NCBI RefSeq assembly: GCF_000013725.1
Contig: NC_007955.1
Location: 589,579 to 653,578, forward strand
Direction of reading: 5' to 3'
Length of the DNA: 64,000 nt
Source: Methanococcoides burtonii DSM 6242
GTDB taxonomy: Archaea; Halobacteriota; Methanosarcinia; Methanosarcinales; Methanosarcinaceae
Part shown: positions 49,317-59,400 of the stretch, in pieces
How positions within the stretch are numbered: position 1 is the first letter of the stretch
How the letters are laid out: every line of letters starts with the position of its first letter
Notes under the pieces: model-generated
What the model was told of the DNA's origin: nothing
The model's input: the letters and a program-made list of their open reading frames with translations, nothing else
Database searches by the model: none
Translations under genes and position numbers: made by a program

Positions 49317-49380
49317 ACTCACATGGGAGTATGTATATATAGATTATCCATAATGCTTATATATATATTCTCATATGAGA
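49317..49380. promoter_or_regulatory. Paired palindromes in a divergent promoter region
   Basis: ACTCACATGGGAGT (49317-49330) and TCTCATATGAGA (49369-49380) share the core CTCAYATGRGAG, with centres about 51 bp apart. Between them are TATA-like runs (TGTATATATAG, CTTATATATATATT). They lie between the leftward NifX operon and the rightward DUF169 gene and look like operator sites for one dimeric regulator. Confidence 0.5.
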
Positions 49381-49456
49381 TGTTACTGGATATACAATTA
49401 ACAGAGATAAATTAACTTTTATCCCTGATATAGGTACAAATTCCAGAGGTAATAAC

Positions 49457-50158
49457 ATGGATTATACAAAAATGAGTGAGACGCTGATTGAAACACTAAA
49501 GCTTAAAGGAAAACCAGTAGCAATATCATTATTAAAAAGGGAAATCGATATTCCTGAAGACTTACAAAAGATAGAGATCCCAAGAAGATATTGCCAGATG
49601 CTTCAGGATGCCAGGTTCAATGATACGGTCACTTTTGCTACCATGGGTGAGCATGCCTGCAAAGGTGGTGCTGCAGCTATAGGATTACAGGACTATCCTG
49701 ACAAGATCAAAAGTGGGGAATTATATTTCGATAAACTTGGAAAGGAAATATCCCTGAGTGTTGCTAAGCGTGTTGTAGACAACATGCCAAGACCTGCTCC
49801 CGGATCAACCGTTGCAACGATCGTTGCTCCCCTGGACAACACACCAACAAGACCTGATGTTATTATCGTGATCGGAAACACCCTTGTAGCCAGAAGGATC
49901 GCACATTCTGTGATCTATAGACGTGGTGGTCGTATGACTGCAAACTTTGCAGGTATCCAGTCCACATGTGCCGATGCTACCGGTTCACCATACATCACCG
50001 GAGAAGTTAACATCTCTATTGGTTGTGATGGCGCTGCCAAGAATGCAGGACTCAAGGACGATGAAATGGTTATCGGTATTCCGGAAGAACAGCTTGAGGA
50101 CATTACTAATATCCTGAAAATGAAAGCAGGAGTCTGGAATGACTGGATGAGATCATAA
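49457..50158 (+). CDS. DUF169 family protein
   Basis: A 233-residue protein with the DUF169 pattern: LKLKGKPVAISLLK at the start, PRRYCQMLQDARF, GEHACKGGAAAIGLQDYPD, IVAPLDNTPTRPDVIIVIGN and FAGIQSTCADATGSPYITGE. Conserved Cys residues (YCQM, HACKGG, STCAD, IGCDGA) suggest an Fe-S or metal site. The function is unknown. It is divergent from the NifX/sulfite-reductase-like operon and likely coregulated through the shared palindromes. Confidence 0.85.
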   Translation: MDYTKMSETLIETLKLKGKPVAISLLKREIDIPEDLQKIEIPRRYCQMLQDARFNDTVTFATMGEHACKGGAAAIGLQDYPDKIKSGELYFDKLGKEISLSVAKRVVDNMPRPAPGSTVATIVAPLDNTPTRPDVIIVIGNTLVARRIAHSVIYRRGGRMTANFAGIQSTCADATGSPYITGEVNISIGCDGAAKNAGLKDDEMVIGIPEEQLEDITNILKMKAGVWNDWMRS

Positions 50159-50238
50159 TAATCAAGCATGATGATGCCCTGTAGAACACGTATTTTCTCT
50201 ACAGGGATATCAAATACCTTAATATTCTTTGTTATTTT

Positions 50239-50370
50239 GGCTCTGTAGAAATCCTCAATATTCGGACAATAATCAAATATAAAAATATTATTGAATGTGT
50301 TGCACGAGATTGGATTATAATCTCAATTCCAGTCTATAGATATGGATTTTGATAGGATTTCTACAGAGCC
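50239..50370. mobile_element. MITE with the ends of the IS5-like element
   Basis: 132 bp with perfect 17-bp terminal inverted repeats, GGCTCTGTAGAAATCCT (50239-50255) and AGGATTTCTACAGAGCC (50354-50370). Fifteen of these bases are identical to the termini of the IS5-like element at 4366-5653. It holds no coding frame, so it must be moved by that transposase. Confidence 0.75.
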
Positions 50371-50467
50371 CTAATATATGCTAATATTAAAGCATGGGAT
50401 CGAACAATGAAATAAATAAAAAGACAAATAAATTATAGCACATTACAACATCAATTGTTGTAAGGCA

Positions 50468-50875
50468 TCATAAAAGATCTTCATCATCAAATTCGTCTTC
50501 GATTTTAACGTCCAGCACTGGAAGTTCTATAGGTTCTCCATCTGCATTGTAGCACTGCCAGTTGCTCTCATCGTATGGCTGGCCAACGATTATGTGACAA
50601 TTTCCGGTTTTGCCAAATAGTCTCAGGTCTGCATTTGATGGCCTTATATTCGGTCCCGGATGACTGTGAACCGAGCCGACAGATGAAACATTAGGCATCA
50701 TAAAGAGCTTTATAACAGCATTGATCTCACTTGATTCGGTTCCGGGGAGTATGAGAACTTCTGTTATAATGCCATCCTTTTCCTGTAACAGACCAGCAAA
50801 TTCATTAGGGGAGGTGGATTCGCTTACTTTGAGAATAAAATCCAGTGTATCAGAAGCAATCCCTTTTATATTCAT
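50468..50875 (-). CDS. JAMM/MPN-domain metalloprotease-like protein
   Basis: A 135-residue JAB1/MPN protein with the zinc motif HSHPGPNIRPSNADL and the upstream catalytic Glu in NEFAGLLQEKDGI. It is the size of archaeal stand-alone JAMM proteases, which remove small archaeal ubiquitin-like modifiers. A C-terminal acidic tail (KIEDEFDDEDLL) follows. It lies 14 bp downstream of a membrane protein gene, and the two are probably cotranscribed. Confidence 0.88.
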   Translation of the reverse strand: MNIKGIASDTLDFILKVSESTSPNEFAGLLQEKDGIITEVLILPGTESSEINAVIKLFMMPNVSSVGSVHSHPGPNIRPSNADLRLFGKTGNCHIIVGQPYDESNWQCYNADGEPIELPVLDVKIEDEFDDEDLL

Positions 50876-50889
50876 AATAAGAAGTTGTC

Positions 50890-51294
50890 TCAGAAGATAT
50901 TTGAAGTTTGCTGAATGAACACTACTATCCTTGATGTAAAAGACTGGACAAAACTCCAGTTCAAATAGATCACCATGAGATTATTTACAGTTAATACTAA
51001 TCCGAGTGTTCCAATCGAATATTTGATACTTTTCCATATGTAAGGCATATAAACATGATTCAAACTAACCAGTACTTTATAATTATAGAAAATGATAGCA
51101 ATATAAAGAGATTTAAGCAGGAATATAGTGTAGATGCCATAATCAAGCATTATGCCTTCAAGGAAAAAATTCGCCTCCTGTCCGTATCCAAGAGCTACCA
51201 TCGTAGTGATTCCATCACCCACGATATAGAACAAAAATATAAAACGTATCTCCCAAAGAAATTGAAAAATCGATATATCGCCTTTACCACCCAT
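50890..51294 (-). CDS. Small integral membrane protein, DUF5658-like
   Basis: A 134-residue protein with four hydrophobic segments: FIFLFYIVGDGITTMVALGY, an IYTIFLLKSLYIAIIFYNY segment, IGTLGLVLTVNNLMVIYL, and part of the C-terminus. The GDGITT near the first helix resembles DUF5658 membrane proteins (DxxTT). Function is unknown. The start codon is ATG 51294, and the JAMM gene follows within 14 bp. Confidence 0.6.
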   Translation of the reverse strand: MGGKGDISIFQFLWEIRFIFLFYIVGDGITTMVALGYGQEANFFLEGIMLDYGIYTIFLLKSLYIAIIFYNYKVLVSLNHVYMPYIWKSIKYSIGTLGLVLTVNNLMVIYLNWSFVQSFTSRIVVFIQQTSNIF

Positions 51295-51339
51295 TATGAA
51301 AAAATGGGTTTGCTTAGAATATAAGTTTATTGTATATAG

Positions 51340-52649
51340 GGGGCTGTCAAAAACTTTGGTGTTAGAAAGTTACAACTAATCAATCACAATGAATATATAT
51401 TATGAAAGTGGATGAATGGTTATGACACCTAATATAACATCCACTTTCGCATCCCACATTGACTCAATACAACTTAAATTAACTGATTGTTTTTCAGGCA
51501 TTACAACTTTTGAAAAAGCAATCATATCCCATTTTAGTTCAACTGGAAAAAGGAACATTCGAAATGAGAAGGAACTTGTTTTGCATGCTGACAACCATTT
51601 TGATCTTTTACATCCTCAGTGCCCCGTATGTGGTTCCAATAAAATAAATAAACAAGAGTATTATACGCGTAAGTTAAAGTTAGCAGAATTTGGAAGTCAA
51701 ATAATCCACGTACGAAGGTATTATTGCAAAAAATGCTCTAAAAGATTTACAACACCTCTTGACCCAATTGTCAAAAAAGGTCATCAATATGCCAGAACAT
51801 ATGAACAGTATATTGAAGACAGTTATGAAACAGGATATTGTTCATTTAGACATTTACAAAAAATATTCAGTTCACTTTATGATTGCTCCCCATCCCATCA
51901 AACCATCTATAACTGGATAAGGAAATCAAACAAAGAAGTGACTTCAGAAGCTACAAAAGAATACTCGGGTTATTATTGCTATGATGAACAATATTTAAAA
52001 TTGAATGGAAGACGATTTTATAGGCTCAGTTTGATTGATTCAATATTCAATAAACCAGTTGAAGAAATGATCGTTACTAATCTTGAATATGATACAGTAA
52101 AGGATTTTATTGAAAAAGCAACATCAAACAGACTAATTTATGCAATATCTACTGATCATCGGATAAAGTACAAATCGATAATGGATAAACTTGAGATAAA
52201 ACATCAACTTTGCATATTTTATTTGTATAAATTGATTGGAAACGATGTATTCAAAAAGTTAAAATCAAAATTTGTTAGTTACCGTGAAAAGATAAACATG
52301 TGTTTAACATTTACAGAAATAAAAGAGATATTTAGAACATATGATGTAAGTATCGCAATCAATAGGCTTCAAAATTTAATAGACGGTATTAAGAAAATTC
52401 CATATGCTCTTTATAGATCAATAGACAAAATCACTAGAGATTTTAATAGATTGACTTTGTTTATGGTAGATGGATTTGTTTCTAAAACAACAAATCCAAT
52501 CGAAAATTATTACAGACAAACATTACCTAATCAGCTAAAAAGAATATTTAAAACACCCGAATGAGTGTTGAATTATTTGGCTGTAAAAAAGAAATACTGG
52601 GAAGGTAACATATCAAATAAAGTTTAACATCAAAGTTTTTGACAGCCTC
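51340..52649. mobile_element. Insertion sequence with 8-bp target duplication
   Basis: 1310 bp flanked by GTATATAG on both sides (51332-51339 and 52650-52657). The ends are near-perfect inverted repeats of more than 20 bp that start GGGGCTGTCAAAAACTTTG on the left, with two mismatches on the right. The single transposase is intact. An 8-bp duplication fits IS6-type or ISM1-type elements. It lies between genes and breaks none that I can see. Confidence 0.85.
51416..52564 (+). CDS. DDE transposase with N-terminal zinc ribbon
   Basis: A 382-residue transposase. Near residue 63 is a zinc ribbon (CPVCGSNKINKQ with CKKCSKRF), then a helix-turn-helix region (CSPSHQTIYNWIRKS). The DDE core has YCYDEQYLKLNGRRFYRLSL (first Asp), ISTDHRIKYKS (second Asp) and TNPIENYYRQT (Glu). 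This layout resembles IS6/IS240-like and ISM1-type elements; the exact family is unsure. It is complete, and the IS has intact ends and target duplication, so it may be a recent arrival. Confidence 0.8.
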   Translation: MVMTPNITSTFASHIDSIQLKLTDCFSGITTFEKAIISHFSSTGKRNIRNEKELVLHADNHFDLLHPQCPVCGSNKINKQEYYTRKLKLAEFGSQIIHVRRYYCKKCSKRFTTPLDPIVKKGHQYARTYEQYIEDSYETGYCSFRHLQKIFSSLYDCSPSHQTIYNWIRKSNKEVTSEATKEYSGYYCYDEQYLKLNGRRFYRLSLIDSIFNKPVEEMIVTNLEYDTVKDFIEKATSNRLIYAISTDHRIKYKSIMDKLEIKHQLCIFYLYKLIGNDVFKKLKSKFVSYREKINMCLTFTEIKEIFRTYDVSIAINRLQNLIDGIKKIPYALYRSIDKITRDFNRLTLFMVDGFVSKTTNPIENYYRQTLPNQLKRIFKTPE

Positions 52650-52663
52650 GTATATAGATCACT

Positions 52664-54076
52664 TTAGAATAATAACAGGTACAATCCTGCAGAAATAATT
52701 GCACCTGCAAAGGTAGCAACAAAATTTACACCACTATTGGTCAATAATCCCCTATTCTGCAGTGTCGCACCAAGAAGACTGTCGATGTTCGTACCTAAAA
52801 AACCTCCGGCAACCGTTATGACCAAGGCTGCATAAAGACTATCGACCATTGCGAACATGATTGCAAAAATTGCAATTATTGCCGACCCGCCAATCGATGA
52901 GAGCTCACCAAGTAATGTCACCCCGCCATCGACTCCAGTTTTCACGGGTTTCAGACTTGTTATCATCCTTGGCTGTTGTTGTGCAGTCGTACCGATCTCA
53001 CTTGCAAGAGTATCACCAGCAGCTGTTGCTACCGTGCCAAGATATGCAAAGATTATCAGTTCACCATACTGAGGATAGATACCATACGCAATAGCAAGTA
53101 TAAGGGCAGCTGTGCTGTTACTGAACACATTTTCGTATGTTCGAACCCCATCCTTTCCTTCTGCGATGCCCATCGATTCCTTGAGCTTGTACTTATATTT
53201 GGTGAACATGCCACCAAGAATAAAAAATGTCAGAAGAAGTATGAACCAGTAGATGTTACTAAATGCGATTATCAGTACACCGATAAGAGTTGCACTAAGG
53301 GAAGCAGAGATGTCAGCTATCTTTGCACAATATGCAAGATAACCAAGGAACATCGAAAAGAGAAGTGCGAACAGTATTTGGTTCGTTGGGATCGAATATC
53401 CAAATGAGAAGAACAACCACATTGCCATACCTGAACCAAGTGGAATGGATATGTTCTTATCTATCTTTGAAGGGATCGATTCGAACAATCCGGCAGTTAT
53501 TGAACCTATCACTGCTACGAAAAATATCATATTATAGGATATGTTCGCACCCTGCCAGTAGACTATCCAAAGACCGGCAATTGATGCAAAGAGAATTCCA
53601 ATTATTAACATCGTGATACTTGAGGGTATAAAATTTATCCTCGTCTCATCTTTTATGAATTCCCTTTCAGGATAATCACTGTTCATAAGAGACGCATATG
53701 ATGATCCCTTATGACAACGAACCAACGTTGCAGAACCTAGCCCTATTGTTGAGATGGCAACAACCTGTCCTATAACGAATATTGGATAGTTACAGGCAAA
53801 GGAGTCAAGCACAAAACTCACCAGGAACAGTATCAAGATCGAAGCAACAAATGCCTGTGTTGATCTCGTTCTGAGCATCGGATCGAGTCTTTTTAATAAA
53901 TGTGGTCTGCTTTCAAGATACCTGAGTGAAATAAGTATGACCATAAATATGATTATCAAAACATTCACGCCAACGAAAGGGAATGCAAAAAACGTGAACA
54001 TGAAGATCATAGACAGTATCAACTGTCCGTGTGCACATGGATCGTTCCGTTTGATAAAATCCGGTATCAAGTTCAT
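52664..54076 (-). CDS. DUF92 integral membrane protein
   Basis: A 470-residue polytopic protein with 12 or more hydrophobic segments. The C-terminal half carries the DUF92 core: SNSTAALILAIAYGIYPQYG, YLGTVATAAGDTLASEIGT, LKPVKTGVDGGVTLLGEL and GGFLGTNIDSLLGATLQ. Plant members (VTE6) are phytyl-phosphate kinases, so archaeal ones may act on polyprenyl phosphates; that is inference. It lies downstream of the sir2-like gene by 53 bp in the same direction. Confidence 0.88.
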   Translation of the reverse strand: MNLIPDFIKRNDPCAHGQLILSMIFMFTFFAFPFVGVNVLIIIFMVILISLRYLESRPHLLKRLDPMLRTRSTQAFVASILILFLVSFVLDSFACNYPIFVIGQVVAISTIGLGSATLVRCHKGSSYASLMNSDYPEREFIKDETRINFIPSSITMLIIGILFASIAGLWIVYWQGANISYNMIFFVAVIGSITAGLFESIPSKIDKNISIPLGSGMAMWLFFSFGYSIPTNQILFALLFSMFLGYLAYCAKIADISASLSATLIGVLIIAFSNIYWFILLLTFFILGGMFTKYKYKLKESMGIAEGKDGVRTYENVFSNSTAALILAIAYGIYPQYGELIIFAYLGTVATAAGDTLASEIGTTAQQQPRMITSLKPVKTGVDGGVTLLGELSSIGGSAIIAIFAIMFAMVDSLYAALVITVAGGFLGTNIDSLLGATLQNRGLLTNSGVNFVATFAGAIISAGLYLLLF

Positions 54077-54129
54077 CTTTGATTCATATATTGCAGGTAT
54101 ATTATTATAGTTTATTGATTAAAATTATA

Positions 54130-54867
54130 TCAAGGGTCAATATCAAAATATTCTGCAACGGAGATAAACACATCTCCAAGGTCATCATATAGCCTTTTTG
54201 CATATCCGTCAAGGGGTGTTTTCATATCATTCACAATAACAAGTTCCCCACCATTTTCGATCGTATAAAGGGGTAAGCTGGCAGCTGGCTGGACCACCAG
54301 AGTTGATCCAAGGACCAACATGAGATCAGCCTTTGAACTTTCCTGTATAGCTTTTTCAATTGTGTCCTGCCTCAGCATTTCACCATAAAAAACGATGTCA
54401 GGTTTTACCAGTCCTCCACATTCATTGCAGAGAGGAAACCCTTCTGCCTTAAGCAACTCTGCAATATATTCATAAGAATATTTCTTACCACAAGCAAGGC
54501 AGACATGTTCTTGTGGAGAACCATGTACTTCAATAACATTTTTTGAACCTGCCTTCTGATGCAACATGTCAATATTTTGGGTTATGATTGCTTTTATTAT
54601 CCCTTTCTCTTCAAGTTTAGAGAGCACACTATGCACGATACTTGGTTGCCTGTGTTCAAGGTCGTAGATGAAACTCTTTGAATGAGCATAAAAATATGCC
54701 GGATCTTTGTTGAAGTGATCTATCGAAAAAATAAGGTCTGCATCAAATTTATTGTATACCCCGGACCTTCCCCGAAAATCGGGTATGCCTGAAAATGTTG
54801 ATACACCTGCACCTGTAAGAACAACACAATACTCTGAGTTTTCCAGAAGGCTAAATAGCGCTTTCAT
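54130..54867 (-). CDS. cobB: Sir2-family NAD-dependent protein deacylase
   Basis: A 245-residue sirtuin: VLTGAGVSTFSGIPDFRG binds NAD, TQNIDMLHQKAGS and VHGSPQEHVC supply the catalytic His, and CLACGKKY with CNECGG is the zinc site. KPDIVFYGEML and LVLGSTLVVQPAASLP complete the core. It removes acyl groups from Lys. The acyl-CoA synthetase at 33119 is of a type known to be controlled in this way in bacteria, though linkage here is speculation. Confidence 0.93.
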   Translation of the reverse strand: MKALFSLLENSEYCVVLTGAGVSTFSGIPDFRGRSGVYNKFDADLIFSIDHFNKDPAYFYAHSKSFIYDLEHRQPSIVHSVLSKLEEKGIIKAIITQNIDMLHQKAGSKNVIEVHGSPQEHVCLACGKKYSYEYIAELLKAEGFPLCNECGGLVKPDIVFYGEMLRQDTIEKAIQESSKADLMLVLGSTLVVQPAASLPLYTIENGGELVIVNDMKTPLDGYAKRLYDDLGDVFISVAEYFDIDP

Positions 54868-54897
54868 AAATAGATTGCAACTTTCATTATATAAAAA

Positions 54898-54946
54898 CCA
54901 TTATAGCACCATTATAGCACCAGTATAGAACCAGTATAGAACCAAT
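54898..54946. repeat. 11-bp tandem repeats upstream of two divergent genes
   Basis: Two copies of CCATTATAGCA are followed by two of CCAGTATAGAA and a partial fifth copy (CCAAT), each 11 bp, about one helical turn. They lie between the divergent sir2-like and decarboxylase genes, 30-80 bp upstream of the former. Confidence 0.6.
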
Positions 54947-55061
54947 ACATGTTATTCTCTTGCATTTCCCTCTTGACCGGAAGCAATTTTCCTTATCGAA
55001 AATAGTATTAACTTTAAAGTTAGTAGAGTGATTCAGAAACACTAAAGGAGACCTAAATATT

Positions 55062-56324
55062 ATGGTATCAAAAACACTTCCATTCACAAAAGAACAGATA
55101 CTGGAAATAAAGAAGCAGTTTCCAACCCCATTCCATATCTACGATGAAAAGGCCATCCGAACCAATGCAAGAAAACTCAAAGATGCGTTCAGTATAGTAG
55201 AAGGCTTTCAGGAATTCTTTGCAGTCAAAGCACTGCCAAATCCATACATTCTTAAAATACTAAAAAGTGAAGGCTTTGGTGCTGATTGCAGTTCGCTTCC
55301 TGAACTTCTGCTTGCAGAAAAGACAGGTATTGTTGGCGAGAATATCATGTTCAGTTCTAACGACACTCCTGCAGAGGAATTTGTAAAAGCTAAAGAACTT
55401 GGTGCAATCATTAATCTTGATGATATCAGTCATATCGAATTCCTTGAGAAAGAAGCAGAACTTCCCGAGCTTGTTTGTTTCAGGTTCAATCCCGGACCAT
55501 TGAAAGAAGGTAATGCCATCATTGGAAATCCAGAAGAGGCAAAGTATGGATTTACAAAAAAGCAGCTTTTTGAAGGTTACAGGATGCTAAAGGAAAAAGG
55601 TGTCAAGCGTTTTGGCCTTCACACAATGGTAGCATCGAACGAACTCGAACCATCATACTTTGTTGAGACAGCAAAACTGCTCTTTGAAGTTATAGTTGAG
55701 ATATCAAATGAGCTTGATATTCGATTCGATTTCGTCAATCTTGGCGGTGGAATCGGCATCCCTTACAGACTCGATCAGGAAGCGGTTCCTTATGATGTCA
55801 TTGCAGAAGGTGTCCGTGACGAATATGAGAAGAGCATCAAGGCAAACGGTCTCGACCCATTGAAAATTTACCTTGAATGTGGCAGGACGATCACAGGACC
55901 ATATGGATATCTTGTCACTGAAGTAAGACACCTTAAGCATATCTATAAAGATTATGTCGGTACCGATGCATGCATGGCAAATCTCATGAGACCAGGACTT
56001 TACGGTGCTTATCACCATATAACCGTTCTTGGAAAGGAGAACAAGCCGGAAGACCATCTGTATGATGTTACAGGTTCACTCTGTGAGAACAACGATAAGT
56101 TCGCAATTGATAGAATGCTCCCTGAAGTAGAACGTGGCGATATTCTTGCGATCCATGATTCCGGTGCCCATGGCCATGCAATGGGATTCAACTACAATGG
56201 GAAACTCCGTTCTGCTGAATTACTGTTAAGGGAAGACAGCAGCGTTGTCCAGATCCGAAGAGCAGAAACAATTGAAGATCACTTTGTAACTCTTGACCTT
56301 GATGGTCTTGTGGATTTCAGCTGA
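55062..56324 (+). CDS. PLP-dependent decarboxylase, diaminopimelate decarboxylase-like
   Basis: A 420-residue alanine-racemase-fold decarboxylase. The PLP Lys lies in FAVKALPNPYILKILKSEGF, then VCFRFNPGPLKEG, RFGLHTMVASNEL, FDFVNLGGGIGIPY, YLECGRTITGPYGYLVTEV and the C-terminal GSLCENNDKF and HDSGAHGHAMGFNYNG. The Cys-Glu and dimer-interface features are of the LysA group. The VTGSLCENNDKF form differs a little from standard LysA, so another diamine or amino-acid decarboxylase is possible. Ribosome site AAAGGAG lies upstream. It is monocistronic. Confidence 0.82.
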   Translation: MVSKTLPFTKEQILEIKKQFPTPFHIYDEKAIRTNARKLKDAFSIVEGFQEFFAVKALPNPYILKILKSEGFGADCSSLPELLLAEKTGIVGENIMFSSNDTPAEEFVKAKELGAIINLDDISHIEFLEKEAELPELVCFRFNPGPLKEGNAIIGNPEEAKYGFTKKQLFEGYRMLKEKGVKRFGLHTMVASNELEPSYFVETAKLLFEVIVEISNELDIRFDFVNLGGGIGIPYRLDQEAVPYDVIAEGVRDEYEKSIKANGLDPLKIYLECGRTITGPYGYLVTEVRHLKHIYKDYVGTDACMANLMRPGLYGAYHHITVLGKENKPEDHLYDVTGSLCENNDKFAIDRMLPEVERGDILAIHDSGAHGHAMGFNYNGKLRSAELLLREDSSVVQIRRAETIEDHFVTLDLDGLVDFS

Positions 56325-56448
56325 ACTTAGAGAGGAATGGATCTTCTGAAAACTCAATTTCAGGATAGACTTTTCTTTTTTATCCTTTTTATTTTAATCA
56401 TCAAAGCGGGTACTTTTTGTTATAAAAAAAAGGATCGAACTCAAAGAG

Positions 56449-59400
56449 TCATTCCTTTACTGAAGTTGTTCCCGGCATGTCTTCACCATCATACCATCTG
56501 CTTGGTAGCTCATAAACAATTGCTGGATCATATTCATCCGGTGTAAAGAACTTTGTTCCCCTGTCATCAAGCGCTACTATAAATTCAGGATCGATCACAT
56601 CTAGTTTCTTACGTTCAGTTTCTGCGGAAACCGATTGTCCTACCCTATAGTGTGCAAACCTTTTGTTATACAGTGCAGAAGCTGCATTTGGATCGATCGC
56701 AAGAGCCTTTTCGTAGTATGTGATCGCAGTGTCCACATCTCCGCGTATATTAGCAATATATCCGAGATTATACCATGCAGTAATACTTTTTGGTTGCAAT
56801 TCAACAGCTTTGAGGTAGAACTGTGTTGAACCTGCATAGCTACTTGTCAGATATGCCACATTTCCCTTATTATACCATGCTGCAGCATCATATGGATTTT
56901 TGGCAATGACCAAGTCGTATTGGTCCATTGCACCGATATAATCACCCAGCATGTACAGATTGAAACCTTTCCTGCTCAATGCAAGACTGTTCGCTGGTTC
57001 ATTTATCAGAACAATATCGTAACAATCGTTCGCATCCTTGTAAAGCCCAAGCTTTTCGTAAACATTGCCTTTCTTCATAAGCACCGATGGATCATCTACT
57101 TTCATCTCCAATACTTTATCGTAGTTGTTGATCGAATCTTCAAACAGTCCAAGATCTTCAAGTACAAGAGACTGCGCAAGTAAAACATCAATGTTCTGTG
57201 GATCTGAGCTAAGGACCTTGTCATAGGAATATACGGCATCTTCTAAATTTCCGAGATTGTAAGAAGCCAAACCCCTAAGATACCATGCTTCTGTATTATC
57301 TGTATCAACCTTTAAAAGTTTATTATAAGAAGCAAGTGAGCTTCTATAAATACCGATCTTATCATAAGCTTGACCTTTCTGGAGCAATGCAGTCTTGTTT
57401 TCCGGATCGAGATTCAAAAGGCCATCATACGCCTGGATCGCATAATAATAATTACTTGACTTGTAGACGTTCTGTGCAAGAGCGAACCATGCATCCTTGT
57501 AGCTGCTATCGAGATCAACGGCCTTTTCATAGTTGTTTATTGCACTAGACCTATCCCCAAGCATTTCATATGTTTGCCCTCTCATGTACCAGGTAACACT
57601 GGAGTTTGGTTTGATCATTATAGCTTTATTATATGATAGCAGAGCATTCTCATAGCTCCCCTTTACAAACAATGAGCCACCTTTTGCAACCCACGCATCA
57701 TATCCATCTGGAACAACACCGATAAGATCGACATTATTCTGTTCCATTATAGCTGCATTGTAATCGCTAATACCCGTCATACCTTTAATGATCTCGAAAA
57801 TATCAAAAATCGGACCTATGTTCTGTGAGGGGATGGCAGATGAATGATTTAATCGTTCTACTCTGCTGATATCTGCTTCCATCTGGAAACTTGCAGCGGA
57901 GTTGGAACTATCCAATGATATAGCAACTCTGTAACTTTCGATCGCATCTTGGTACAGACCAAGTTTATCAAGGGTCCTTCCTTTTCTATAATAAGCATCT
58001 GAAAAATCAGAGTTTTGTTCAATGACCTGATCATATGCAGCAATGGCTTCACTGTGCTCATCCATATGAGCAAGGTCCAAACCAAGTGCATACCATGCAA
58101 GAGTGAACTGAGGATCAAGTTCTACAGTTTTCCTGTAACATGAAACAGCTTCTTTATATCTTCCAGTAGTATCAAGGTCATAACCTTTCAGATACCATAC
58201 ATTTGGACAAGATGGATCTCTCCTCAATGCTTCTGTATAGCATATAATGGCTTCATTATAATTTCCTAATTTATCAAGTGCAAGAGCTTTTTTATACCAT
58301 ACAACAGCGTGCTTTGAATCCAGTTCAAGAACCTTTTCAAAACTAAGGACCGCTTCTTCATAGTCACTTAATCCAAGATACAGAGTACCTTTGTCATACC
58401 ATATCTTTGCAGAATCACTGTTAAATGAAGGAATTGCCGCATAACACTCCGAAAACTGACTGGTGTTCAAACTTGCTATTGCTGGATTGGACGTATATAT
58501 TTTAGCAATGTTATCCGGATTTATCTTCAGTGCACTATCATAACTAACCAGTGCTTCATCGAACCGCCCGATTTTATTGAGAACAAGTCCCTTTTTGTGC
58601 CATGCATCAATATTATCGGGATCAAGCAATAGAACCTGCTCAAAACTGTTTATTGCCTCGAAATAATTACCAGTACCTTCAAGCGCAACCCCGAGGTTAA
58701 ACCATGCTTCTGCATTGTAAAGATCAAGAACAAGTACTTCCCTATAAGAGATGATCGCATCTTCCTTTTTATCGAGCTTGTCATAGTCAAGTGCTTTGTT
58801 CCACCATACTTTCACATCAGTGGAATCGAACTCTATCGCTTTGTTGTAGGACTCGATAGCTTCTTCGTAGAGGCCAAGACTATCAAATGCCTGCCCCTTT
58901 GAATACCAAATAGTTCTATTATCAGGGTCTATCTGTAGTGCTTCATCATATAGTTCAATGGCTCTTTCTGACTTACCGTCCCTTGCATGATCAAGACCTT
59001 TTTCATAAAGAGTCATTGAATGCTCAAGTTGTATCTCAAGAAATTTTTCATAAAGTTGAATTGCTTCCTCATTCCTTCCAAGTCCTTCAAGTGACTTGGC
59101 TTTATGATAAAGTATCATTGATTCGTCAACTCCAAGCTCTTCTATAATGTAAGCTGTAGAAGTTGATCCATTCAATTCACTTGTATCATTCAGAGTGTTG
59201 CCTAAAATATATTTTGAAATGGACATAAGGGCTTTATCATATGTTTTGATAGCATTCTCATAATCACCTTTTTTTGCCAATACCATACCCTTTTTAGTAA
59301 AGATCAACGGGGATCCGGGTTGCAACTTTAGAATATGATCGTAAGTGGCAATCGCCTCATCATAATCGCCATAAAGATATTGAGCTGCTGCCTTATTTTC

